A stretch of 64,000 bases of DNA, from contig WGMH01000001.1 in NCBI GenBank assembly GCA_016125165.1, forward strand, positions 620,001-684,000, in the 5' to 3' direction. The stretch's first letter is position 1. Every line of letters begins with the position of its first letter. The position numbers were made by a program, and so were the translations under genes. Shown here piece after piece: positions 53,933 to 63,704 of the stretch. A model generated the notes under the pieces. It was not told the origin of the DNA, searched no databases, and worked only from the letters and a program-made list of their open reading frames with translations. The DNA is from Alphaproteobacteria bacterium (GTDB lineage: Bacteria; Pseudomonadota; Alphaproteobacteria; Micropepsales; Micropepsaceae).

Positions 53933-54697
53933 ATGCGTTTGATGAAGGCCCCGTTCCGCCGCAAGGCTCCGGCGCTTGTCCGGCGGGAATTGCTGAAAAT
54001 CGACGATAACATTGTGCCGGTCACGCTGCGCCTGAACACCCGTGCACGCCGCCTGATCGTGAAAGTTCACCCCGCCACCGGCGAGGTGACCGTGGTCGCG
54101 CCTTCGCGCCGCGCGCTGGATGAAGCGCTCGATTTCGCCCGCGGCGAACAGGACTGGATTGCGCGCCGGCTTGCGCATGTACCCAAGCCGATAACCCTGA
54201 CGCCCGGAACAGCCATTCCCTATCGCGGCGTGATGCACACCATCCGTCTTGCGCCGCGAGGCCCATCTCCGGTGTGGACAAGCACGGAAGACGGCGCATT
54301 GTTTCTGAATGTCGGCGGCCGCGCCGAACATGCGCCGCGCCGGGTGATGGATTTTCTGAAGCGCGAGGCCCGGCGCATCGTTGATGAGCGCGCCCAGTTC
54401 TATTCGGCATCCATTGGCGTTACGCCAAGCCGCATCACGATGCGCGATACCACGAGCCGCTGGGGGTCATGTTCGTCCAACCGCGTGTTGTCGTTTTCCT
54501 GGCGACTGATCTTCGCGCCGGAATTTGCGCTTGACTACGTGGTCGCGCATGAAGTGGCGCATCTGGTGCACATGAATCACGGCGTGCGCTTCTGGAAGCT
54601 TTTGCACGCAATGGTGCCCGATGTGGAGCGGGCGCAGAGCTGGCTCGGCGCCAACGCCACGGAGTTGCACCGCTACGCGCCACGCGTGATCGAATAG
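53933..54697 (+). CDS. YgjP-like M48-type metallopeptidase (DUF45)
   Basis: The 254-residue protein matches YgjP: TLRLNTRARRLIVKVHPATGEVTVVAP, RDTTSRWGSCSSNRVLSFSWRLIFAPEFALDYVVAHEVAHLVHMNHGVRFW with the zinc motif HEVAH and the third ligand His. The family is a cytosolic zinc peptidase or ribosome-associated protein of unclear role. The ATG follows AAGGGAAG. It is convergent with pstB (1 base apart). Confidence 0.9.
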   Translation: MRLMKAPFRRKAPALVRRELLKIDDNIVPVTLRLNTRARRLIVKVHPATGEVTVVAPSRRALDEALDFARGEQDWIARRLAHVPKPITLTPGTAIPYRGVMHTIRLAPRGPSPVWTSTEDGALFLNVGGRAEHAPRRVMDFLKREARRIVDERAQFYSASIGVTPSRITMRDTTSRWGSCSSNRVLSFSWRLIFAPEFALDYVVAHEVAHLVHMNHGVRFWKLLHAMVPDVERAQSWLGANATELHRYAPRVIE

Positions 54698-54698
54698 A

Positions 54699-55463
54699 TC
54701 AGCCGAAGCGGCCGGTAATGTAATCTTCCGTGCGCTTGTTATCTGGCGCGGTAAAGAGCTTTTCCGTCGTACCGTATTCGATCAGCTCACCCAGATACAT
54801 GAAGGCCGTGAAATCCGAAGTGCGGCTGGCCTGCTGCATGTTGTGGGTCACGATGGCGATCGTGTAGTCGTTGGAGAGCTCGTCGATCAGCTCTTCGATC
54901 TTCGCCGTGGAGATCGGATCGAGCGCCGAGCATGGTTCATCCAGAAGGATGACTTCCGGACGGGTCGCAACGGTGCGGGCAATGCATAGACGCTGCTGCT
55001 GGCCACCGGAAAGCGACAGCCCGGATTCGTTCAGCTTGTCTTTCACCTCGCCCCACAGGGCGGCGCGGGTCAGTGCGCTCTCGATGCGGCCGTCGAGTTC
55101 GGATTTGGGCATGCGTTCATACAGTTTGATGCCGAACGCGATGTTGTCGTAGATCGTCATGGGAAAGGGCGTCGGCTTCTGGAACACCATGCCCACCTTG
55201 GCGCGGAGCAGGTTGAGATCCTGGCGGCCGGAAAGAATATTCTGCCCGTCCAGCAGAACTTCACCTGATGCACGCTGGTTTGGATAAAGCTCATAAATGC
55301 GGTTCAGAACGCGCAGCAGCGTGGACTTGCCACAGCCCGAAGGGCCGATGAAGGCCGTGACCTTGCGGTCATGCAGCTTGAGGGAGATATCTTTCAGGGC
55401 CTGGGTGGCGCCGTAGTAGAAGTCGAGCTTTTTGACTTCGACTTTCGCGGTCGCGGTGGACAT
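54699..55463 (-). CDS. pstB: phosphate ABC transporter ATP-binding protein
   Basis: The 254-residue protein has Walker A GPSGCGKS at residues 40-47, the PstB-specific region [16 protein letters not shown] and [19 protein letters not shown], the signature LSGGQQQRL, Walker [14 protein letters not shown] and H-loop [11 protein letters not shown]. It energises phosphate uptake. It is the last gene of a pstC-pstA-pstB operon on the minus strand; phoU, often next, is absent here. Confidence 0.96.
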   Translation of the reverse strand: MSTATAKVEVKKLDFYYGATQALKDISLKLHDRKVTAFIGPSGCGKSTLLRVLNRIYELYPNQRASGEVLLDGQNILSGRQDLNLLRAKVGMVFQKPTPFPMTIYDNIAFGIKLYERMPKSELDGRIESALTRAALWGEVKDKLNESGLSLSGGQQQRLCIARTVATRPEVILLDEPCSALDPISTAKIEELIDELSNDYTIAIVTHNMQQASRTSDFTAFMYLGELIEYGTTEKLFTAPDNKRTEDYITGRFG

Positions 55464-56308
55464 CAGGAACTCCGTTTTGAGCCCAGAACGCGGGCAAAAA
55501 TGGAAAGCGTCAGAACGGCGGCGGTCACGAGCAGCGCGCCTGCCCATGCGAGATGGTGCCAGTCTTCATATGGCGAAAGCGCAAACTGGAAGATCACCGC
55601 CGGAAGACTTGCCATCGGCTGGTTGAAATCCGTGCTCCAGAACTGGTTGTTCAGCGCGGTGAATAGCAGTGGTGCGGTTTCGCCGGAAATACGTGCAACG
55701 GCGAGCAGGACACCCGTGATGATGCCCGCGCGCGCCGCGCGCCACGTCACGGCGCGGATAACATGACTGCGTGGCGCACCAAGCGCTGCCGCCGCTTCGC
55801 GCAGAGTATGAGGCACGAGCAGAAGCATGTTTTCCGTGGTGCGTACCACCACTGGAATGACGATGACGGCCAGCGCCGCCGCACCAGCCCAGGCCGAGAA
55901 ATGTCCCAGCCGCACGACCAGTATCTCGTAAATGAAGAGGCCAATCACGATGGATGGCGCACTGAGCAGAATGTCGTTCACAAAACGAACCACAAATGCC
56001 ACCGCGGAATAACGGCCATATTCGGCAAGATAGGTGCCAGCGAACAGGCCGATGGGCGTTCCCACAAGCACGGCAAGCGTGCTCATCAGAAGGCTGCCGG
56101 CAATCGCGTTGGCCAAACCACCGGCTTCGCCCGGCGGCGGCGTCATCTCCGTGAACAGCTTGAGAGAGAAGCCTTCAATGCCGTTCGTGATGAGCGAATA
56201 AAGAATGAGCGTCAGCCACACGATGCCAAAAAGGGCCGCCGCGACGGAGAGCATGCGGAACAACTGGTTGGTCATCTTTCGCCGGATATAGAGTCCGCGG
56301 TTCTGCAT
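55463..56308 (-). CDS. pstA: phosphate ABC transporter permease
   Basis: The 281-residue protein has six membrane helices and the permease EAA loop [32 protein letters not shown], with [12 protein letters not shown] downstream, as in PstA. It forms the channel with PstC. It overlaps pstC by one base (TGATG) and pstB by one base. Confidence 0.94.
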   Translation of the reverse strand: MQNRGLYIRRKMTNQLFRMLSVAAALFGIVWLTLILYSLITNGIEGFSLKLFTEMTPPPGEAGGLANAIAGSLLMSTLAVLVGTPIGLFAGTYLAEYGRYSAVAFVVRFVNDILLSAPSIVIGLFIYEILVVRLGHFSAWAGAAALAVIVIPVVVRTTENMLLLVPHTLREAAAALGAPRSHVIRAVTWRAARAGIITGVLLAVARISGETAPLLFTALNNQFWSTDFNQPMASLPAVIFQFALSPYEDWHHLAWAGALLVTAAVLTLSIFARVLGSKRSS

Positions 56309-57297
56309 CACGGCTTGGCTCCTCCGGCGCGCCGCTCCAGCGTGCGCAACATGATCTGCGCAACGGCCAGCACGATGAAGGTGATGAAGAACAGGATCAG
56401 GCCCATTTCGATCAGCGACGCGCGATACACATCGCCAACGGCTTCGGTGAATTCATTGGCGATAGCCGCAGATATCGTGGTGCCCGGTGCGAAGACCGAC
56501 TCGCTGATGCGGTGCGCATTGCCGATGACGAATGTGACCGCCATGGTTTCACCGAGCGCACGGCCCAGCGCCAGCATTGAACCGCCCACAACACCGGCAC
56601 GGCTGAACGGCAGCACCACGCGCCACATCACTTCCCATGTCGTGCAGCCAAGGCCATAGGCCGCTTCCTTCAGCATGGTCGGCACGGTTTCGAACACATC
56701 GCGCGTTACCGCCGAAATGAAGGGCAGGATCATGATCGAAAGAATGAGGGAGGCCGTGAACGCGCCAATACCGTAAGGCGGGCCTGCAAACAGGTCCTGC
56801 AGGTAGGGCACATCCACAAACAGGTCGATCAGCCAGGGTTGGATGCCCTGCTGAAACGCAGGGGCAAATACAAAAAGGCCCCAGATGCCGTAAATGATCG
56901 ATGGAATGCCTGCGAGCAGTTCGATCGCAATGCCGATGGGACGGCGTAGTGGCCGCGGACAGAGCTCCGTCAGGAAGATCGCAATGCCGATGCCGATGGG
57001 AACGGCGATGAGCATGGCCAGGAACGATGTCACCAGCGTGCCGTAGATCGGTGCGGCGGCGCCGAATATTTCGGTGACCGGATTCCATTTCTCGGTGGTG
57101 AGAAACCCGAAGCCAAAGGCCTTGATGGAATCCCAGGCGCCTATCGTGAGCGATGCCATGATTCCGATGAAGACGATCACGACAAAGATCGCCGCCACCT
57201 GCGTGAAGAGGCGGAAACGCATGTCGGCACGACTAAGGGCAACAGACGAGAGTTGACCCTGGGCTGCGAAATTCTCAGTCAAAGCGGCATCGACCAT
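56308..57297 (-). CDS. pstC: phosphate ABC transporter permease
   Basis: The 329-residue protein has a longer N-terminus than PstA and six helices; the cytoplasmic loop [36 protein letters not shown] is the permease EAA motif, and [16 protein letters not shown] follows. The sequence [28 protein letters not shown] is typical PstC. Upstream there is a Pho box but no pstS, so the periplasmic phosphate-binding protein must be elsewhere. Confidence 0.95.
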   Translation of the reverse strand: MVDAALTENFAAQGQLSSVALSRADMRFRLFTQVAAIFVVIVFIGIMASLTIGAWDSIKAFGFGFLTTEKWNPVTEIFGAAAPIYGTLVTSFLAMLIAVPIGIGIAIFLTELCPRPLRRPIGIAIELLAGIPSIIYGIWGLFVFAPAFQQGIQPWLIDLFVDVPYLQDLFAGPPYGIGAFTASLILSIMILPFISAVTRDVFETVPTMLKEAAYGLGCTTWEVMWRVVLPFSRAGVVGGSMLALGRALGETMAVTFVIGNAHRISESVFAPGTTISAAIANEFTEAVGDVYRASLIEMGLILFFITFIVLAVAQIMLRTLERRAGGAKP

Positions 57298-57407
57298 GTG
57301 TCGCCGTGTGATCTTTTTTGGTTGAGGGCCGCGCGCAAGCGAGACGCCGGCTTCCCCACCCATGTCGCGCCGGCCGGGCGATCACGCCGATGGACGATGC
57401 AACGTCC

Positions 57408-57436
57408 ATCACAGTTTTATGAAGCTTGTGTGACAG
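57408..57436 (-). promoter_or_regulatory. Pho box upstream of pstCAB
   Basis: On the minus strand the order is CTGTCAC-ACAA-GCTTCAT-AAAA-CTGTGAT (57436 down to 57408): three 7-base units at 11-base spacing, matching the PhoB consensus CTGTCAT at 6, 4 and 6 of 7 positions. It lies about 110 bases upstream of the pstC start, so the operon should be induced by phosphate starvation. Confidence 0.75.
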
Positions 57437-57481
57437 TCAAGATATCTAATAAAAACAAATGGTTATGATTGACCCGAAGAT

Positions 57482-57518
57482 GGGGCGGGCGATCCGCTAT
57501 TGACACATCGTCCGCCCC
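57482..57518 (-). terminator. GC-rich hairpin downstream of the secreted protein at 57534
   Basis: GGGGCGGGCGAT (57482-57493) pairs with ATCGTCCGCCCC (57507-57518) over 12 positions with one G-U pair and a 13-base loop. On the minus strand it begins 16 bases after the stop at 57534. The following sequence is not T-rich, so termination may need a factor. Confidence 0.5.
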
Positions 57519-57533
57519 TTCCCGGGAAAACTG

Positions 57534-57929
57534 TCAACGGCCCGCTGACAGAGAGACGTCGTAGCTGTCGCCAAGGTCGTTGGTCACATTCCAGCTGTCA
57601 CCCACATTGTGCGCCGAAAGCGGCGAGCAGCTCGGCTTGGGAGCAGGCCCTCCGCCCGGCGGCGCATCGACGGTGAGGCAAAGCGTTTTGCCATCGTCCT
57701 TGGTGCTCCATTTGCCCGTATAGGACACGGGCTTGCCATCCGGGCCGGCCGTGGTGCCGCTGTAGGTGCCGTCCTGGTTGAACAGCAGCGTGCCCCCTGC
57801 GCCGTTGGCCTTGTTCTTCGTGGTGACGGTGTTGGCATAGGTATTGGCCATCAGGTCATCCGCAAGTGCGGGACCGGCCATCAGGGCACTCGCGAAAACA
57901 GCCGCGAGCGCGAGGTGACGAGTACGCAT
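57534..57929 (-). CDS. hypothetical secreted protein
   Basis: The 131-residue protein has a signal peptide (LALAAVFASALMAGPALA). The mature part is Gly/Asn/Thr-rich with repeated beta patterns (TLLFNQDGTYSGTTAG, VSYTGKWSTKDDGKTLCLTV), suggesting a small beta-sandwich or lipocalin-like fold; two Cys (LCLTV, SCSPL) may pair. I do not recognise it. It is divergent from the hybrid kinase. Confidence 0.75.
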   Translation of the reverse strand: MRTRHLALAAVFASALMAGPALADDLMANTYANTVTTKNKANGAGGTLLFNQDGTYSGTTAGPDGKPVSYTGKWSTKDDGKTLCLTVDAPPGGGPAPKPSCSPLSAHNVGDSWNVTNDLGDSYDVSLSAGR

Positions 57930-58071
57930 GAGTTCCTCCCTTGAGATTTTGCTCCGCCGGACGGCGGGTTGGTAAATGGAGGTTAACCTTTTCCGCGCGG
58001 TTACGAAAAGCCGGTTAAATGTTTCTCAAGGCAGCCCGGCGCTAATGGTGCATTGCTACGGGGAGCACTGC

Positions 58072-60345
58072 GTGACGCTGGCGCGCACGGGCATGGCTGT
58101 GTTTGGGGTTGGGGCAGTGCTGCTGGGCGGCGTTGCCGGCCTCGACATCTATCTGCATGGCGCGCTTACGCTTCTTCCGCCCTATCTGCTCGTGGCCATT
58201 GCGCTCATCGGCCTCGGCCTTCTTCTGGCGGGATTGTTTGCCGCCCGTGGCCGCGAGCGCATGCTGGAATTGCGTACGGCGGAACTCAACACGCTCACCG
58301 ACAAGCTGGAAGCGTCGCTGCGCACCGTATCGGCAATCAACGCGCGTCTTCACGAAAGCGAAGTGCGCTACAAAGGTCTTGTGGACGCACAAGGCGACGC
58401 CATCTTCCGCCGCGCACCCGACAGTCGTCTCACTTACGGCAATGCTGCGTTCTTCCGCCTGTTCGGAATGCAGCCGCAACAGGCGATCGGCAGACCGTTC
58501 GCACCCGAACTGCATCCTGATAGCCGCGCACCAATTTTTGGCAGCTTCGCGCAACTGGAATCGGGCAAACCCGGCCGCTACGACCAGCATGTGCGCACAG
58601 CTTACGGCTGGCGCTGGATCGCGTGGGAAGATCATGCGGTGCGCGACCGCGCGGGCAAGCTCATCGAAGTGCAAAGTGTCGGGCGTGATATCACAGAACG
58701 CAAGGCGCTGGAGGACGCGCTGATGGAAGCGCGCGACAAGGCCGAAGCGGCCAGCCGCGCCAAATCCGGCTTTCTTGCTACCATGAGCCACGAAATTCGC
58801 ACACCCATGAACGGTGTTCTGGGCATGGCGCGATTGCTGAAAGAGAGCAATCTCACACCGGAACAATCGACCTATGCTGATGCCATCCAGCAATCGGGCG
58901 AGGCATTGCTCAGGCTGATTGAGGACATTCTGGACTTCTCGAAAATCGAATCCGGCACAGTCACTCTCGATGAAGACGAGATTGATCCGCGCAAGATGAT
59001 CGAAGGCGTGATCGAGCTTCTCGGCCCGCGCGCGCACGCCAAGGGCGTGGAGATCGTTGCGGTGGTCGATCGCGCCGCGCCCGATTGCATCCGCGCCGAT
59101 GCAATGCGCCTGCGGCAGGTGCTCACCAATCTGGTCGGAAACGCTGTCAAATTCACCGAAAAAGGCGGCGTTCGTGTCGATCTGCGGGTAGAGGAAGGGC
59201 GCGAGCGCCGCTATCTGCGCTTCGAAGTGCGCGATACCGGCGTCGGGGTACCACCCGAAAAGCGCGATGAGATATTCAAGGAGTTCGTGCAGGCCGATTC
59301 CACGCATGCGCGCCGCTTTGGCGGTTCGGGTCTTGGCCTTGCCATCTGCAAGAAACTCATTGCCGCCATGGATGGCGAAATCGGGCTGGATGCGGCTCAG
59401 GGCGGCGGCAGCCTGTTCTGGTTCACCATCCCCGCCGTTGTGGTGCGCGACGCCAGGCCCGCGCCGCGCGATGGTCTTGTGGACTTCAAGGTCGCCATCG
59501 TCACGCGCAACAGCGTGCTGCGCGAAGGCTTGACCGCGCAGATTCGCGCCGAGGGGGGCGACGTTCTTCCGCTGGGGACTCCCATCGAGGCGATCAACAA
59601 AGGGCAGGTCAACGCGGTGTTCGTCGATGCGGGTACCGCCGATGTGCCCGAGCTTCCCGCACAGCCGGTTCCAGGCATCCGTTCCATCGTGCTGTTGACG
59701 CCCGGCGCACGCGGCGCGCTCGATGATCTGAAGGCTCAAGGTTTCGCCGCCTATCTGGTCAAACCCATCCGCCAGACTTCGCTTGCCGAGCGCATCCACG
59801 GCAGCGCCGAACCCGAGCCGCATCCGATTCAGGCGCCCCAGCGCGTAACGATGATTGCGCCGGCACCGGCACCCGTTTCGCCCGCGCTCAAGAATCCGCC
59901 GCCACCTGCTGCGACGCCCGCACCAACGCAGTACCGGCTGACCGGTCTGAAGATACTTCTGGCCGAGGACAACCCCATCAACGCCATGCTGACGCGCGAA
60001 TTGCTGCGCCGGCGCGGGCACACGGTATGCGAAGTCACAAATGGCGAAGACGCAGTGGAAGCCCTTGCGGGCGAGAGCTTCGATTTGGTGCTGACGGACA
60101 TTCACATGCCCGGTCTCGACGGCGTGGAGGCCACAAGACGCATCCGTGCCGATGAACAGGCGGCAGGACGTCCGCGCATCCCCATCGTGGCGCTGACGGC
60201 GGACGCACTCGAAACCGGCAAGCGGGCTTGCCAGGACGCGGGCATGGATGGTTTCCTCACCAAGCCTGTCGATCCCGCCGAGCTTGATTCGATGCTCCAG
60301 TATCTTTTTGCAGATGACGACCGGCCGCACGAAGCGGCCGCATGA
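58072..60345 (+). CDS. hybrid sensor histidine kinase with PAS and two receiver domains
   Basis: This protein of about 757 residues has two N-terminal helices (FGVGAVLLGGVAGLDIYL and LLVAIALIGLGLLLAGLF), a short coiled coil, a PAS domain (LVDAQGDAIFRRAPDSRLTYGN), HisKA with His240 in MSHEIRTPMNG, and a full ATPase domain (NLVGNAVKFTEKGG, DTGVGVPPEKRDEIF, GGSGLGLAICKKL). A degenerate receiver (VAIVTRNSVLREG) and a complete one (ILLAEDNPINAML, LVLTDIHMPGLDG) follow. The GTG at 58072 was chosen for GGGGAG nine bases upstream; ATGs at 57976 and 58045 are alternatives. It is coupled to ampG (ATGA). Confidence 0.88.
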   Translation: MTLARTGMAVFGVGAVLLGGVAGLDIYLHGALTLLPPYLLVAIALIGLGLLLAGLFAARGRERMLELRTAELNTLTDKLEASLRTVSAINARLHESEVRYKGLVDAQGDAIFRRAPDSRLTYGNAAFFRLFGMQPQQAIGRPFAPELHPDSRAPIFGSFAQLESGKPGRYDQHVRTAYGWRWIAWEDHAVRDRAGKLIEVQSVGRDITERKALEDALMEARDKAEAASRAKSGFLATMSHEIRTPMNGVLGMARLLKESNLTPEQSTYADAIQQSGEALLRLIEDILDFSKIESGTVTLDEDEIDPRKMIEGVIELLGPRAHAKGVEIVAVVDRAAPDCIRADAMRLRQVLTNLVGNAVKFTEKGGVRVDLRVEEGRERRYLRFEVRDTGVGVPPEKRDEIFKEFVQADSTHARRFGGSGLGLAICKKLIAAMDGEIGLDAAQGGGSLFWFTIPAVVVRDARPAPRDGLVDFKVAIVTRNSVLREGLTAQIRAEGGDVLPLGTPIEAINKGQVNAVFVDAGTADVPELPAQPVPGIRSIVLLTPGARGALDDLKAQGFAAYLVKPIRQTSLAERIHGSAEPEPHPIQAPQRVTMIAPAPAPVSPALKNPPPPAATPAPTQYRLTGLKILLAEDNPINAMLTRELLRRRGHTVCEVTNGEDAVEALAGESFDLVLTDIHMPGLDGVEATRRIRADEQAAGRPRIPIVALTADALETGKRACQDAGMDGFLTKPVDPAELDSMLQYLFADDDRPHEAAA

Positions 60346-61763
60346 CGCAAAACGCCACGCGCAAGCGCCCGCCGCTCGCTGCCTATTTCCAGCCACGCAT
60401 GCTGCTCATGCTGGCGCTCGGATTTTCATCGGGCCTGCCGTTTCTGCTGATCTTCGGAACGCTGTCGGCATGGCTGCGTGAAGCGGGCGTCAGCCGCACC
60501 GATATCGGGTTGATGAGCTATGTCGGCCTTGCCTTCACCATCAAGTTCCTGTGGGCGCCCCTGATTGATCAGGTGCGCGTGCCTGTACTCGCCAATCTTT
60601 TCGGCAAGCGGCGCGCATGGATGCTGGTGGCGCAGGCAGTGATTGTTGCGGCCCTCGTGGCAATTTCCTTCTGCGATCCGTCGAAATCCCTCATGCCTAT
60701 TGCCGTCGGCGCAGTCGTTCTCGCCTTCGCAGCAGCCACGCAGGACATTTCGATTGATGCCTGGCGCATTGAGGCCGCTCCGAAGGCCGAACAGGGCGCA
60801 ATGGCCGCCGCCTATCAGCTCGGCTACCGCTTTGCGATGATCGGGTCGGGCGCTGGCGCGCTCTACGTGGCGCAATATGTGTCATGGCATTTCGCGTATC
60901 TCGCGATGGCGATACTCATGGGTATTGGTGTTGCAGCGGTTCTGTTCGCCCCGCGCATGGAAGAAAACGCCGTCGCCGTTGCTGGTGAAGATGCAGCCCA
61001 GCGTGTGGCGAATGATCTGCACCTGACCGGAACGTCTGCACGCGCCTTTACGTGGATCTATCGCGCCGCAATTGCGCCTTTCATTGATTTCTTCGCGCGT
61101 CACAAATGGAATGCGCTTCTCATCCTTGCATTGATCGGTCTGTACCGCGTGCCTGACTTCGTCATGGGCGTGATGGCGAACCCGCTCTATATCGACCTCG
61201 GATTCTCGCTCGCGGAAATTGCGACAGTCGTAAAAGTTGCAGGCGTATGGCTCACAATCGCCGGCGCGCTGATCGGCGGGCTCGCGGTTGCGCGTTTCGG
61301 CATTCTGCACACGCTCATTCTGGGCGCTTCCGCCGTGATGATCGGCAATCTGATCTTCGCCTGGCTTGCCACGCAGGGGAACGACATCACCGCCCTCACC
61401 ATTGCCATCAGCGCAGAGAACATGGCGGGCGGCTTCGCAGGAACCGCGCTGATCGCCTACATGTCGAGCCTGACCAGCAGCGCCTTCACCGCCACACAAT
61501 ATGCCCTCTTCTCGTCCATGTACGCCCTGCCTGGAAAGCTGCTCGGCGGCCTTTCGGGCGTCATGGTGGACTGGTATGCCGCCCACCCCAACATTGCTGC
61601 CATGCTGGTCGGGTCCGATGTCGTGGCCGCTCACGCCAAGACGGCGGGCTATGTTCCGTTTTTCCTCTCCACCGCGCTGATGGGCATTCCGGCGCTGCTT
61701 CTTATTTTTGTCGTATTGCGGCGCGAAGGTGAGCCCAATCAGGATGCCGGTTCGGGGGGTTAA
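60342..61763 (+). CDS. ampG: AmpG-like muropeptide MFS transporter
   Basis: The 473-residue protein has twelve membrane helices. AmpG features include FSSGLPFLLIFGTLSAWLREAGVSRTDIGL, FLWAPLIDQ, AAATQDISIDAWRIEAA and AISAENMAGGFAGTALIAYMSSL. It should import GlcNAc-anhydroMurNAc peptides for peptidoglycan recycling. The gene overlaps the hybrid kinase by ATGA, an unusual neighbour, which raises the question of a cell-wall signal for the kinase. Confidence 0.92.
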   Translation: MTQNATRKRPPLAAYFQPRMLLMLALGFSSGLPFLLIFGTLSAWLREAGVSRTDIGLMSYVGLAFTIKFLWAPLIDQVRVPVLANLFGKRRAWMLVAQAVIVAALVAISFCDPSKSLMPIAVGAVVLAFAAATQDISIDAWRIEAAPKAEQGAMAAAYQLGYRFAMIGSGAGALYVAQYVSWHFAYLAMAILMGIGVAAVLFAPRMEENAVAVAGEDAAQRVANDLHLTGTSARAFTWIYRAAIAPFIDFFARHKWNALLILALIGLYRVPDFVMGVMANPLYIDLGFSLAEIATVVKVAGVWLTIAGALIGGLAVARFGILHTLILGASAVMIGNLIFAWLATQGNDITALTIAISAENMAGGFAGTALIAYMSSLTSSAFTATQYALFSSMYALPGKLLGGLSGVMVDWYAAHPNIAAMLVGSDVVAAHAKTAGYVPFFLSTALMGIPALLLIFVVLRREGEPNQDAGSGG

Positions 61764-61863
61764 CGCGGTGGCGGAATCCCGCTTTCCCCTTTGCCTCCCG
61801 CCGGAGCCTCAAGTAAAATTTGCATGCTGTTCGTGACCGGGCTTTGCGGCCCAACCGCTCCAT

Positions 61864-61877
61864 CCCCATATATGGGG
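61864..61877. promoter_or_regulatory. 14-bp perfect palindrome upstream of olsB
   Basis: CCCCATATATGGGG is fully self-complementary and lies 24 bases before the olsB start, just upstream of its GAGGAAG ribosome site. It could be a dimer-regulator operator or a small leader hairpin. I do not know which protein binds it; it is not a Pho box. Confidence 0.5.
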
Positions 61878-61900
61878 CGACACGTTGAGGAAGCGCCTGC

Positions 61901-62743
61901 TTGGTAAATGTTTATGAACCCGGCCCGTTCGAAGGGCGAGCGCTGCGTTGGCCCGTATTGGCCACGATCGGTGCGCTTGAATGCCGTCTGGCCGAAACGG
62001 ATGCCGAAGTCGAAGCGGCGCAGCATCTGCGCTACCGCGTGTTCTACGAAGAGATGGCGGCCGTGCCTTCGCCTGCGATGCGCGAAGCCCGTCGTGACTT
62101 CGATCAGTTCGACGAATATTGCGATCACATGCTGGTCGTTGACCGCGAAGCGCATGGCGAAGACGGCCAGCCGCTCGTCGTCGGCACCTATCGCATGATG
62201 CGCGACGAGCACGCGAAGAAAGCCGGCGGCTTCTACACCAGCGGCGAGTTCGACATCACAGCCATGCTTGCCAATGTGGACAAGGGTGCACGCCTTCTCG
62301 AACTCGGCCGCTCCTGCGTGCTCAAGGAATACCGAAGCAAGCCCGCCACCATGCAGCTTTTGTGGAAGGGCGTGATGGCCTATGTGGCCCGCTTCTCCAT
62401 CGACGTGATGTTCGGCTGCGCCTCCTTCCCCGGAACCGACCCGAAGGAACACGCGCTGCCGCTTTCCTACCTCCACCATTTCCACCCGATGCCGCCCGAA
62501 ACGCCCGTGCGCACGCTGCCGCATCTCTATGTGGACATGAACATCATCCCGAAGGATCAGATCGATCCAAAGGAAGCCCTGCGCGGCGTGCCGCCGCTCA
62601 TCAAGGGCTATGTGCGCGTGGGTGCCTGCATCGGCGATGGCGCCTTTGTGGACAAGCAGTTCAGCACCACGGATGTGTTCATCTACGTACCGCTGTCCGG
62701 CATGACGACAAAGTACCGCGAGCGCTTCGGGCTCTCAACGTAA
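61901..62743 (+). CDS. olsB: OlsB-type ornithine N-acyltransferase
   Basis: The 280-residue protein matches the OlsB/hemolysin-like acyltransferases: HLRYRVFYEEM, FDQFDEYCDHMLVVD, VGTYRMMRDEHAKKAGGFYTSGEFD, LLELGRSCVLKEYRSKPATMQLLWKG and GCASFPGTDPKEHALPLSYLHH. It acylates ornithine to lyso-ornithine lipid, the first step of phosphorus-free ornithine-lipid synthesis. The start is TTG after GAGGAAG. No olsA lies adjacent; plsC at 30070 could serve. Confidence 0.92.
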   Translation: MVNVYEPGPFEGRALRWPVLATIGALECRLAETDAEVEAAQHLRYRVFYEEMAAVPSPAMREARRDFDQFDEYCDHMLVVDREAHGEDGQPLVVGTYRMMRDEHAKKAGGFYTSGEFDITAMLANVDKGARLLELGRSCVLKEYRSKPATMQLLWKGVMAYVARFSIDVMFGCASFPGTDPKEHALPLSYLHHFHPMPPETPVRTLPHLYVDMNIIPKDQIDPKEALRGVPPLIKGYVRVGACIGDGAFVDKQFSTTDVFIYVPLSGMTTKYRERFGLST

Positions 62744-62746
62744 GCG

Positions 62747-63694
62747 TTATCGCGCGCTGAGCCGCTTCTCGATCGCATCCCATACAAGTGCCGCGATATC
62801 CGCGCCGCCGAAGCGTTTCACTTCCCAGATGCCGGTGGGTGAAGTGACGTTGATCTCGGTGAGATAATCCCCGATCACGTCGATGCCGGTGAAGATGAGC
62901 CCGCGACGCTTCAGTTCCGGTCCGAGCGTCTTGCAGATTTCTTCTTCGCGCGCGGTGAGCGTGGTGGCTTCGGGCCGCCCGCCCACGTGCATGTTTGAGC
63001 GCGCCTCACCCGCAGCCGGAACGCGATTGATCGCGCCCGCGAATTCGCCGTCCACCAGAATGATGCGCTTGTCGCCCTTGCGCACTTCCGGCACGTAGCG
63101 CTGCACAATCACCGGCTCGCGATAGAACTGCGTGAACATCTCCAGCAGCGAACCGAGGTTCTCGTCATCTTCCTTCACGCGGAACACGCCTGCGCCGCCG
63201 TTGCCGTAGAGCGGCTTCAGGATGATGTCCTTGTGATCGGCGCGGAATTTGCGGATTTCGTTCTTGTCGGTCGTGATGAGCGTCGGCGGCATCAGATCCT
63301 TGAATTCGGTCACGAAAAGCTTCTCCGGTGCGTTACGCACATGCGCCGGATCGTTCACCACCAGGGTCTTCGGATGCAGTCGCTCCAGAATATGAGTGGC
63401 GGTGATGTAGGCCATGTCGAAGGGCGGATCCTGCCGCATCAGGATCACATCCATCGCGGAAAGATCGCGCACAGCCTGCACACTGAGTGTGAAATGATCG
63501 CCGCGCACATTGCGCACATGCAGTTCGCTGGCGAGTGCCGTCACCTTGCCGTCGCGAAACGTCAGATCGCGTGGCCCGTAGTAGAAGAGCTTGTGTCCGC
63601 GCGCCTGCCCTTCCAGCGCCAGTGCGAAGGTGGAATCGCCCGCGATGTCGATGCGGTCGATAGGGTCCATCTGGATGGCGACGGATAAGGACAT
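62747..63694 (-). CDS. gshB: glutathione synthetase
   Basis: The 315-residue protein has the prokaryotic GshB N-terminal domain ([48 protein letters not shown]) and ATP-grasp domain ([65 protein letters not shown]). It joins gamma-glutamylcysteine and glycine. It is convergent with olsB (3 bases) and follows the SirB1-like gene. Confidence 0.96.
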   Translation of the reverse strand: MSLSVAIQMDPIDRIDIAGDSTFALALEGQARGHKLFYYGPRDLTFRDGKVTALASELHVRNVRGDHFTLSVQAVRDLSAMDVILMRQDPPFDMAYITATHILERLHPKTLVVNDPAHVRNAPEKLFVTEFKDLMPPTLITTDKNEIRKFRADHKDIILKPLYGNGGAGVFRVKEDDENLGSLLEMFTQFYREPVIVQRYVPEVRKGDKRIILVDGEFAGAINRVPAAGEARSNMHVGGRPEATTLTAREEEICKTLGPELKRRGLIFTGIDVIGDYLTEINVTSPTGIWEVKRFGGADIAALVWDAIEKRLSAR

Positions 63695-63704
63695 GGCGTT
63701 GTTC

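Noticed and set aside
57976-58020. GGTTAACC and GGTTAAAT upstream of the hybrid kinase as CtrA boxes
   Set aside because: Half-sites only; no TTAA-N7-TTAA spacing.
58042-60396. Open frame of about 784 codons on the minus strand opposite the hybrid kinase
   Set aside because: It is a shadow of high-GC codon use in the kinase gene; the plus frame has clear PAS, HisKA, ATPase and receiver domains and the minus frame has none.
61780-61900. Search for a Pho box upstream of olsB
   Set aside because: No repeat of CTGTCAT-like units at 11-base spacing could be found.
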